Shown: positions 1-5,607 of the stretch, in pieces | Position numbering within the stretch: the stretch's first letter is position 1 | How the letters are laid out: each line of letters starts with the position of its first letter | Assembly: GCA_021783525.1 (NCBI GenBank) | Contig: JAJXTT010000070.1 | Span: forward strand, 1-7,786 | Source: Pseudomonadota bacterium | Lineage (GTDB): Bacteria; Pseudomonadota; Gammaproteobacteria; Burkholderiales; Gallionellaceae | Length of the DNA stretch: 7,786 nt | Direction: 5' to 3' | Position numbers and translations under genes: made by a program | Notes under the pieces: model-generated | Seen by the model: only the letters and a program-made list of their open reading frames with translations | The model's database searches: none | Told to the model about the DNA's origin: nothing

Positions 1-728
1 GCAACGAGGGGGTTTCCACCCGGCACAACCCCGAGTTCACGATGATCGAGTTCTACGAGGCCTATCGCGATTACAAATACCTGATGGACTTCAGCGAGAA
101 ACTGTTCCGCGAAGTCGCCATGAAGGTGCTGGGCACCACGGTCATCACGTATCAGGGCAAGGAGCTGGACCTGGGCAAGCCCTTCCACCGCCTGACCATG
201 GTGCAGGCTGTCCAGAAATACCACCCGCAGTTCACCGATGCGCAACTGAACAACCGCGAATTCCTGGTCAATGAACTGCAGGACCTGAAGGCGAAATACA
301 AACCCGAGGACGGCATCGGCGGCCTGCAGCTTTCCCTGTTCGAGGAACTGGCCGAATCCCACCTGTTCGAGCCGACCTTCATCATTGACTACCCGATCGA
401 AGTCTCACCGCTGGCGCGCAGCAGCGATGCCCACCCCGAGATCACCGAACGCTTCGAGCTGTTCATCGTCGGACGCGAGATCGCAAACGGCTTTTCCGAG
501 TTGAACGACGCGGAAGACCAGGAAGCGCGCTTCGACGCCCAGGTCGCGGCAAAGGATGCCGGAGACGAAGAAGCGATGTTCAAGGACAACGACTTTGTGC
601 GCGCCCTGGAATACGGCCTTCCGCCTACAGCCGGCCAAGGCATCGGCATCGACCGCCTGGTGATGTTGCTTACCGACAGCGCCAACATCCGGGACGTGAT
701 CCTGTTCCCGCACATGCGGCCGGAATAA
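1..728 (+). CDS. lysS: Lysyl-tRNA synthetase, class II, C-terminal part (5' truncated by window edge)
   Basis: This gene attaches lysine to tRNA-Lys in the cytoplasm, an ATP-dependent step essential for translation. The reading frame is open from the first whole codon at position 3, and about 241 residues are visible, roughly the last half of a protein that is about 500 residues long in the family. The visible part begins inside class II motif 2 (NEGVSTRHNPEFTMIEFYEA, just after the expected Phe-Arg). It ends with motif 3 (GIGIDRLVMLLTDS, then IRDVILFPHMRPE), which builds the ATP site. The family's usual alternating signature (PTFIIDYPIEVSPLAR, then ERFELFIVGREIANGFSELNDAEDQ) lies between them. 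The methionine at 42 is internal, not the start. No frameshift is seen. The TAA stop touches the ATG of the next gene, so the downstream regulator is probably cotranscribed and translationally coupled. Identification is secure. Confidence 0.97.
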   Translation, partial: NEGVSTRHNPEFTMIEFYEAYRDYKYLMDFSEKLFREVAMKVLGTTVITYQGKELDLGKPFHRLTMVQAVQKYHPQFTDAQLNNREFLVNELQDLKAKYKPEDGIGGLQLSLFEELAESHLFEPTFIIDYPIEVSPLARSSDAHPEITERFELFIVGREIANGFSELNDAEDQEARFDAQVAAKDAGDEEAMFKDNDFVRALEYGLPPTAGQGIGIDRLVMLLTDSANIRDVILFPHMRPE

Positions 729-1394
729 ATGCTGGCTCCGGAGATACGCACACGAGTATTGCAGCTCTACCCGACGCTGGCCGAGTTGCCTGCAGCAGAA
801 CTCGATGCGTTGCTGGACGGGGCGATGGTGCTGCCGCTGGCGGCCGGAACAGTAATATTCGACGAGAATCAGCCTTGCCAGGGCTTTCCGATGCTGCTTT
901 CCGGCAGCGTTCGCGTGATCAAGACGGCCCCGAACGGGCGCGAATTGCAGCTCTACCGGATCGCCCCCGGTGAAAGCTGCATCCTCACCAGCAGCTGCCT
1001 GCTTGGAAATACCCGCTATCAGGCACGAGGAGTTGTCGAACAGGCGCTGGAAATGGTGGTATTGCCCGCTTCCTCGTTTCACGCACTGCTGGCAAGACAT
1101 GACGGGTTCCGCAATTACGTGTTTCACCTCTTCTCCGACCGCCTGACCGACCTGATGCAACTGGTTTCTGCCGTCGCCTTCCAGAAACTGGACCAGCGCC
1201 TCGCCGCATTGCTCATTGCCAAACCCACGCCTCTGAATACGACGCATCAGGCCCTCGCCGACGAACTCGGCAGCGCACGCGAAATCGTCAGCCGTCTGCT
1301 GAAGGGGTTTGCGGACCAGGGCTGGGTGACACTCGCGCGGGAACATATCGAGGTTGCCGATAAGGCCGCGCTTAAACGCTTCGCCGAACTCTGA
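729..1394 (+). CDS. Crp/Fnr-family transcriptional regulator
   Basis: A 221-residue cytoplasmic DNA-binding regulator with the two-domain Crp/Fnr layout. An N-terminal cyclic-nucleotide-binding-type beta barrel covers about residues 15-115, with the family's GFPMLLSGSVRVIK and ELQLYRIAPGE strands. A dimerisation helix runs about 125-160, and a C-terminal winged helix spans about 165-210. The recognition helix has R184, E185, S188 and R189. The R-E-x-x-x-R triad matches the residues by which CRP reads TGTGA; FNR has Val at the first position. The phosphate-binding cassette is not the cAMP type: the usual Arg-Ser/Thr is missing after the conserved Gly-Glu (residues 81-82). The four N-terminal cysteines of FNR are also absent, so neither cAMP nor a 4Fe-4S cluster is expected. 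Cysteines C50, C84 and C90 could be redox-active, which is inference. The gene starts immediately after the lysS stop with only a weak GGAATAA before it. It lies upstream of two DUF2892 genes, one of which has a CRP-like site. Confidence 0.9.
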   Translation: MLAPEIRTRVLQLYPTLAELPAAELDALLDGAMVLPLAAGTVIFDENQPCQGFPMLLSGSVRVIKTAPNGRELQLYRIAPGESCILTSSCLLGNTRYQARGVVEQALEMVVLPASSFHALLARHDGFRNYVFHLFSDRLTDLMQLVSAVAFQKLDQRLAALLIAKPTPLNTTHQALADELGSAREIVSRLLKGFADQGWVTLAREHIEVADKAALKRFAEL

Positions 1395-1414
1395 ACTGCG
1401 CGTCCCGGTTTTCT

Positions 1415-1444
1415 TTGGACAACCCGCCATATTGAGCCTATCCT
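1415..1444 (+). promoter_or_regulatory. Candidate promoter of the first DUF2892 gene
   Basis: A TTGGAC box (1415-1420) and a TATCCT box (1439-1444) are separated by 18 bases, predicting a start near 1451. The -10 lies inside a 10-base block that recurs at the same distance before the second DUF2892 gene. There is no TGTGA-type palindrome here. Assigned by eye only. Confidence 0.35.
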
Positions 1445-1479
1445 GTGCTTTCCTGTAATCACGATTCAGGGAGAAAAAC

Positions 1480-1674
1480 ATGAGACTCAATGTTTGCGGT
1501 ATCGATCGTTTCCTGCGCGTTACCATCGGCCTGGTCCTCGTCGGTCTGACACTCTCGGGCATGATTGGCATGTGGGGCTGGGTAGGCCTTCTTCCCTTGC
1601 TGACCGGCGTATTCAAGTTCTGCCCGGCTTACGCCATCTTCGGCCTGCAAACCTGCCCGCTGGAAAGGAAATAA
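1480..1674 (+). CDS. YgaP-type small inner-membrane protein (DUF2892), copy 1
   Basis: A 64-residue membrane protein of the DUF2892 family, the module that forms the membrane anchor of the E. coli rhodanese YgaP and also occurs alone. The N-terminal MRLNVCGIDRFLRV is the family signature. Two short hydrophobic segments follow, about residues 14-32 and 34-56, with a GMWGW turn between them. The conserved FKFCPAYAIFG motif and C-terminal TCP place cysteines at C48 and C59; C6 is unique to this copy. The ribosome site AGGGAGA (1468-1474) fixes the start. The protein is 45/64 identical to the second copy, and 37 bases (1592-1628) are identical at the DNA level. The molecular role of stand-alone members is not established. 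The family is often met near sulfur-transfer, redox or nitrosative-stress genes. It follows the Crp/Fnr gene by 85 bases but has its own candidate promoter. Confidence 0.88.
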   Translation: MRLNVCGIDRFLRVTIGLVLVGLTLSGMIGMWGWVGLLPLLTGVFKFCPAYAIFGLQTCPLERK

Positions 1675-1832
1675 CCCGTCCCCGATATGAACATGCCCGG
1701 CATGAAGAAGCCGGGGGTTACGTATCGAATATTTCCATCGAGCGAGCGCTGGAAGGAATCGCCGATTTTCACTTCAACAGAGTCCGCGCTCCTGCGCGGC
1801 TCGCTGCGCCACCGAACCTCAAATTGCAGATG

Positions 1833-1848
1833 TGTGATTTATGTCACA
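1833..1848. promoter_or_regulatory. CRP-type operator palindrome TGTGA-N6-TCACA
   Basis: The sequence TGTGATTTATGTCACA has perfect CRP-consensus half-sites with a 6-base spacer. Its centre (1840.5) is about 41.5 bases upstream of the transcription start predicted from the -10 box at 1870-1875, the classical class II activator position. No -35 box is visible, as expected of an activator-dependent promoter. It could be bound by the regulator encoded at 729-1394, whose recognition helix has the CRP-type Arg-Glu...Arg, or by another Crp/Fnr protein of the cell. Confidence 0.65.
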
Positions 1849-1869
1849 GACATGACCCCGCTTTCCGCC

Positions 1870-1875
1870 TATCCT
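1870..1875 (+). promoter_or_regulatory. Candidate -10 box of the second DUF2892 gene
   Basis: TATCCT sits in the block gcctatcctg, identical to that at 1436-1445 before copy 1. In each case the block starts 43-44 bases before the ATG. The conservation of block and spacing in both duplicates suggests it is functional. The box has only a moderate match to the sigma-70 consensus. Confidence 0.4.
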
Positions 1876-1909
1876 GACATCTCCTCTAACCTCATCCAAG
1901 GAGAAAAAA

Positions 1910-2104
1910 ATGAAACTCAACGTTGGTGGTATCGACCGCATCCTGCGTATCGTCGTTGGTCTGGCCCTGATTGGCGCCACACTGGCAGGCATGATCGGCG
2001 TATGGGGCTGGATAGGCGTCGTTCCCTTGCTGACCGGCGTATTCAAGTTCTGCCCGGCCTACGCCCTGTTCGGCATGAACACTTGCCCGATGGAAAATAA
2101 ATAA
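1910..2104 (+). CDS. YgaP-type small inner-membrane protein (DUF2892), copy 2
   Basis: A 64-residue DUF2892 membrane protein, the tandem duplicate of the gene at 1480. It has the same architecture: signature MKLNVGGIDRILRI, two hydrophobic segments (about residues 12-31 and 33-56) around VWGWIG, FKFCPAYALFG and a terminal TCP. C48 and C59 are kept. The extra N-terminal cysteine of copy 1 is glycine here, which is closer to the usual family form. A strong AAGGAGA ribosome site (1898-1904) sets the start. Differences from copy 1 are mostly conservative (Leu/Ile/Val/Ala), so both genes appear to be under purifying selection. Unlike copy 1, it is preceded by a perfect CRP-type site, so the pair are probably expressed under different conditions. 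Function is unknown beyond membrane localisation and a likely link to redox or sulfur metabolism. Confidence 0.9.
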   Translation: MKLNVGGIDRILRIVVGLALIGATLAGMIGVWGWIGVVPLLTGVFKFCPAYALFGMNTCPMENK

Positions 2105-2121
2105 TCGTTCGAACACGCATC

Positions 2122-2151
2122 GCGCCCGTGCTGATGCCGGGCGTCTTTATT
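2122..2151 (+). terminator. Possible rho-independent terminator after DUF2892 copy 2
   Basis: A 7-bp GC-rich stem (GCGCCCG 2122-2128 with CGGGCGT 2138-2144, one G-T pair) has a 9-base loop and is followed by CTTTATT. It starts 18 bases after the stop codon. The U-tract is short and interrupted, so termination may be partial, with some read-through into the haem protein gene at 2163. Confidence 0.5.
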
Positions 2152-2162
2152 GGGAAAATTTC

Positions 2163-2735
2163 ATGAACAACAAGATTATCCTGTACATGCTGCTTGCACT
2201 TTCCTCAGCACCCGCACTGGCCGACGACCTCGGAAAATACGCGGATGAAAGCCGCGCGATCGTCACTCCTTTCATGCAGCAACTGATGGCCGAGAACAAG
2301 AAAGCCATCATGGAAGGCGGTGTCGAATCCGCCATCAAGGTCTGCAGCGAGATCGCTCCCGGGATGGCAAACGACCTTTCACGGCGGCACGGCATGAAGA
2401 TCACCCGCGTCAGCCTCAAGGTGCGCAATCCACTGCTGGGCACTGCGGATGAGTGGGAACAAAAGACCTTGAAGCAATTCGAAGTTCGCCTGGCCCGCGG
2501 AGACAAGCCGGAAGCACTGGAGTCCGCGGAAATCGTGAACGAACCGAACGGACGATATTTCCGCTACATGAAAGCGATCGTGCTGCAGCAAGGCTGCGTT
2601 GCCTGTCACGGCACCGGCGAGCAGCTTTCCGACGGCGTCAAAGCGCGTCTGGCCGAGTACTATCCCCACGATCAGGCAACCGGTTATATCCCCGGCCAGA
2701 TCCGTGGCGGCGTAAGCGTCAAGCGCCCCCTGTGA
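2163..2735 (+). CDS. Periplasmic mono-haem c-type protein, DUF3365 (Tll0287-like) family
   Basis: A 190-residue secreted protein. Residues 1-20 form a signal peptide (Lys4, a hydrophobic core, then APALA before DD), so the mature protein is about 170 residues in the periplasm. The DUF3365/Tll0287-like fold is indicated by the N-terminal helix (residues 25-60), the ISxGMANDLSRR-like stretch (here IAPGMANDLSRR), the TRVSLKVRNP strand and the C-terminal IRGGVSVKRPL strand. One haem c attachment motif, CVACH, lies at 145-149. The axial haem ligand partner is not obvious; candidates are the conserved Met or His residues. In many relatives the domain is joined to a kinase or chemoreceptor; here it is stand-alone. 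A GGGAA ribosome site (2152-2156) supports the ATG. Role is unproven: redox or small-ligand (gas) sensing or electron transfer is inferred from the haem motif and family use in sensors. Confidence 0.85.
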   Translation: MNNKIILYMLLALSSAPALADDLGKYADESRAIVTPFMQQLMAENKKAIMEGGVESAIKVCSEIAPGMANDLSRRHGMKITRVSLKVRNPLLGTADEWEQKTLKQFEVRLARGDKPEALESAEIVNEPNGRYFRYMKAIVLQQGCVACHGTGEQLSDGVKARLAEYYPHDQATGYIPGQIRGGVSVKRPL

Positions 2736-2743
2736 CTTAATCT

Positions 2744-2764
2744 CCCTGCGACTCTGTCGCAGGG
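2744..2764. terminator. Hairpin between convergent genes, likely shared transcription stop
   Basis: A perfect 9-bp stem (CCCTGCGAC with GTCGCAGGG) closes a 3-base loop. It lies 8 bases after the haem-protein stop and 24 bases beyond the kinase stop on the other strand. Neither side has a real T-run, so it may act with Rho or as an mRNA 3'-end stabiliser rather than as a classical intrinsic terminator. Confidence 0.55.
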
Positions 2765-2788
2765 CACCCTCTCCCGGACAACGGGGAC

Positions 2789-4732
2789 TCACGTCGATTC
2801 GCCGCGCTTCTTCAACAGGAACAGCATCAATGAGCGGAGTTTGGCCGGACGCACCGGTTTGTGCATCAGGTGCACCCCGCACCGATTGGCAGCCTGCAGG
2901 ATTTCGGGGGCAGTGTCGCCGCTGACGAGGATGAACGCAGGTCGTATCCCGGGCTTCTCGTTAATGATGTCCACCAGCATCAGGCCGTCTCCGTCGGGGA
3001 GGCGGTAGTCGCAGATCACCAGGTCGAAGCGCTCATCCGTATATCTGCCCACGGCAACCTGCAGGTCCTCCGCAACCGACACGCTGCAACCCCACGATTC
3101 CAGGATGCCGGCGGTACTGAAGCGCACCAGCGTGTCGTCATCCACCACCAGCACGCGAAGGTTTTCCAGCCTGTCGTGCTTGTACGACATCGCGACCTGC
3201 GCTTGCGGTTCCGCAAGCAATTCCTCTACTCCCAATGTGCGAGGCACGTCGATCGCAAAAGTCGAGCCCAGGCCCGGCGCCGAACGCAAACTCAACGGGT
3301 GATGCAGCAGCCTGCAAAGCCTGTCCACGATCGCAAGACCGAGCCCGATTCCCTTGTTGCGGTCGCGTGCGCTGTTCGCGAGCTGAACGAATTCTCGAAA
3401 GACGTTCTCCTGCTCTTCCGGAGGGATGCCGATGCCGTTGTCGCGAACCTCGATGCGAACCATATCGCCCCGCAACCGGCAGGCCAGCATCACCGTGCCA
3501 TTCTGCGGCGTGTAGCGAATCGCATTGCCCAGCAGGTTGAGCAGAATCCGCTCCAGCAACACCGGGTCGCTCAGCACCGTCGCGCTGGTGCTGCGAAAAT
3601 GCAAAGTGATATTCTTGCGTTGCGCAACCGTCACAAAATCCTGCGCCAGACGCTTGACCATCGCGTCGATATCGACACCCTGTATCTGCGGAATCACGAT
3701 CCCGGCATCCAGTTTCGAGATATCCAGCAAGGAATCCAGCAGGCTGGACAACGCTTCGACCGACTCCTCGACCTTGCTCGCGATCTTGCGCTGGTCCGGG
3801 GTATCCAGCCGGCTCTGCAATTCGCCCACGAACAGGCCTAGCGCATGCATGGGCTGCCTCAAGTCGTGGCTTGCGGCCGCAAGAAAGCGGCTCTTGTCGA
3901 AATTGGCCCGTTCCGCCTCGTCCTTTTTCCGGCGCAGTTCTTGCGTGGCGTCCTCGATACGTTGCTGCAAGGTATTGCGGTCTTGCTGCAACTGGCGCGC
4001 CATTTGATTGATGCCCGAAGCGAGTGCGTCGAGTTCCTGTATCTTGTTTCCGCTGATTTGCGTATCCAGATTTCCCGCCCCGATGCTGCGGACACCGTCA
4101 CTCATCTCCATCACCGGCAGAATGATGCGGCGCGACATCCGCATCGCGATCAGTACGGTAGCCAGCAACACCAGCAGCAATATGAACAGATCGAGACCCA
4201 GCATCTCGAATTTCTCGTCATTCAGCCTGTCTTTCCCGATTTCGACGAACACGCTGCCCAAATGCTTGCTGGGCATATTCCCCGCGTTGCCGCTGCCCAG
4301 ATCGTCGAGCTTGATCTGCGTGGCCACGATGGGCTGATAGAGCCATATGGCACTGCTGTCTTCACGATAGACTATGAGATCGCCATCCCTGGACGGCAAT
4401 TTTCCCGTGAACTCATATTCGTTCACACTGGAAATGTCACCCGCACCAGCGAGATATTTCAAATCGGTATCCAGCACCGCAATGGAAAGGACGTCCTTCT
4501 GTTTGAAGGCCATGTCCACTTGCTGCTGCAACAGTCCCTGATTGCCGGAAAAGACAGGATACTCCGCAGACAATGCGAGTTGGCGAACGATCAGCCTGGC
4601 GCGCCCCAGCAGGGCACGATCCCGATCTGACAATCTTGCATAGGTGAAATAACTTTCCAGCAACAAGGCCAGGACCAGGATAGGGATGACCGCGACGGCC
4701 AGCATTTGCCTCTCGATTCCGTGTCGCTTCAT
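2789..4732 (-). CDS. Membrane hybrid sensor histidine kinase with C-terminal receiver domain
   Basis: A 647-residue inner-membrane hybrid kinase. Two membrane helices (about 10-28 and 179-198) flank a periplasmic sensor of about 150 residues, whose LALSAEYPVFSGNQ...VLSIAVLDTD pattern resembles the BarA/CHASE8-like group. A HAMP segment (about 199-250) and coiled coil (about 246-280) lead to HisKA with phospho-acceptor H289 in ASHDLRQPMHAL. The HATPase_c domain has an N-box (N399, N403), G1 (D431 in DNGIGIP) and G2 (GIGLGLAIVDRL from 461). The receiver (about 525-640) has acidic D531-D532, phospho-acceptor D575, S604 and K625, so all catalytic residues are present. It should autophosphorylate at H289 and pass phosphate to D575. 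It is translationally coupled to the upstream binding-protein gene: 4-base overlap, AGGAGG ribosome site at 4738-4743. No output regulator or Hpt protein is encoded here, so the final target is unknown. Confidence 0.93.
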   Translation of the reverse strand: MKRHGIERQMLAVAVIPILVLALLLESYFTYARLSDRDRALLGRARLIVRQLALSAEYPVFSGNQGLLQQQVDMAFKQKDVLSIAVLDTDLKYLAGAGDISSVNEYEFTGKLPSRDGDLIVYREDSSAIWLYQPIVATQIKLDDLGSGNAGNMPSKHLGSVFVEIGKDRLNDEKFEMLGLDLFILLLVLLATVLIAMRMSRRIILPVMEMSDGVRSIGAGNLDTQISGNKIQELDALASGINQMARQLQQDRNTLQQRIEDATQELRRKKDEAERANFDKSRFLAAASHDLRQPMHALGLFVGELQSRLDTPDQRKIASKVEESVEALSSLLDSLLDISKLDAGIVIPQIQGVDIDAMVKRLAQDFVTVAQRKNITLHFRSTSATVLSDPVLLERILLNLLGNAIRYTPQNGTVMLACRLRGDMVRIEVRDNGIGIPPEEQENVFREFVQLANSARDRNKGIGLGLAIVDRLCRLLHHPLSLRSAPGLGSTFAIDVPRTLGVEELLAEPQAQVAMSYKHDRLENLRVLVVDDDTLVRFSTAGILESWGCSVSVAEDLQVAVGRYTDERFDLVICDYRLPDGDGLMLVDIINEKPGIRPAFILVSGDTAPEILQAANRCGVHLMHKPVRPAKLRSLMLFLLKKRGEST

Positions 4733-5607
4733 GGGATCCTCCTGATCTCGTCGCGAAGTTGACCTGCGTCCTTCATATGAATTTCAAGTGACCGCGCCAC
4801 TTGTATGTTGACTGAAACTTCGAATTCGGAGGGATATTGCGCCGCGGGAAGCTTGCCCGATTCGGCATATCGTTCAACCAGGCCCGCAGTCTGCCTGGCG
4901 ATCTGTTCCGGCGTGCTGTAAATCGCGCACAAGGCACCCGCCTTGACATAGGCCTGCGAGATTCCCACCAGCGGAACCTGCTTGCGATATGCGGCCAGCA
5001 GGATATTGCGTATCGTCCCCGCGTTATAGACTTCGGAATCGGCAAGCACAAAGAGAACTTCACTGACGTCCAGTATGTTTGCCAGCGCATCGTTCAGCGA
5101 CTGAGTCTTGTCGACGATCCGATCATGCAAACGTATGCCTTTGTCCGCCAGCAGATGGCGCAAATTCGGCAGTTCCGGTTGATGCTCGGCGTAAAGCACG
5201 CCAACTTGCTTCACGGCGGGCAAGGCAGCCAATAACAATGCCACTTGCCGTTGCACAGGCTGATCAAGAAAAACCGCCGAACGCGGTTTGCCATGTCGCT
5301 CTGCGGTCTTCAGCAATTGCTCAAATCCGGCCCTGGGGACGAGCACGCTCAAAGTGGGGGCATCCCTGGAAGCAAGGGCCGACGCCGCTTTCATGCCGAC
5401 CGGGATGTACAGGTCAGCCGCGCCCAATGGCTGGTCTGCACCTTGTACATACAACGCAACCCTGCCAGGCGGCAATTGGCCGCGCAAGGCATCGCCGAAT
5501 GCCTGGTACGCGCCGCCGTCTTCGCTCAACACCACCGCGACTCGCAGCGAAGCGGCTTGCACTGGGGAGAGGGACGAACACAGGCACACCAGCAGCGCAG
5601 AAAGCAT
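4729..5607 (-). CDS. Periplasmic ABC-type substrate-binding protein (PF04392-like), probable kinase partner
   Basis: 292 residues as called from the ATG at 5607. The N-terminus LSALLVCLCSSLSPVQA is a signal-peptide hydrophobic core with probable cleavage after VQA (residue 18). There is no good lipobox, so the protein should be free in the periplasm. The rest follows the ABC_sub_bind (PF04392) pattern: AVFLDQPVQRQVALLLAALP, VGVLYAE, NDALANILDVSEVLFVLADS, PLVGISQAYVKAGALCAIY and a C-terminal EVSVNIQVARSL. Such proteins bind small organic solutes, often amino-acid-like or aromatic; the ligand is not predictable here. No permease or ATPase is nearby. The stop overlaps the kinase start (ATGA), so a sensory role feeding the kinase is inferred. 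The start is uncertain: the signal peptide lacks a charged n-region, and in-frame codons upstream to about 5700 are open and basic, but without ATG, GTG or TTG. Confidence 0.85.
   Translation of the reverse strand: MLSALLVCLCSSLSPVQAASLRVAVVLSEDGGAYQAFGDALRGQLPPGRVALYVQGADQPLGAADLYIPVGMKAASALASRDAPTLSVLVPRAGFEQLLKTAERHGKPRSAVFLDQPVQRQVALLLAALPAVKQVGVLYAEHQPELPNLRHLLADKGIRLHDRIVDKTQSLNDALANILDVSEVLFVLADSEVYNAGTIRNILLAAYRKQVPLVGISQAYVKAGALCAIYSTPEQIARQTAGLVERYAESGKLPAAQYPSEFEVSVNIQVARSLEIHMKDAGQLRDEIRRIP

Larger units (their letters stand above)
1675..1909. other. Intergenic spacer between the two DUF2892 genes
   Basis: 235 bases separate the DUF2892 copies. They contain a weak hairpin (CCCGGC 1696-1701 pairing with GCCGGG 1710-1715, no T-run after it), the CRP-like palindrome, and the second gene's -10 and ribosome site. 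The first 150 or so bases encode nothing recognisable and show no similarity by eye to the leader of copy 1. Similarity begins only at the shared -10 block. Confidence 0.6.

Noticed and set aside
405..1616. A 403-codon open frame on the - strand.
   Set aside because: It lies antisense to lysS, the Crp/Fnr gene and DUF2892 copy 1, which are all clear families. Its product has no recognisable domain and low-complexity Arg/Gln-rich composition typical of shadow frames in GC-rich DNA.
1696..1715. Hairpin after DUF2892 copy 1 as a terminator.
   Set aside because: The stem is only 6 bp, with an 8-base loop and no T-run following, so I do not call it a terminator.
1687..2100. A 137-codon + strand frame spanning the spacer and DUF2892 copy 2 in another frame.
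   Set aside because: The overlap with the well-supported DUF2892 gene and its dedicated ribosome site shows it is not used. The spacer part encodes nothing familiar.
2861..3841. A 326-codon + strand frame, with another at 3845-4630.
   Set aside because: Both are antisense to the histidine kinase, whose every motif is intact. The products are His/Gln/Arg-rich without any family signature.
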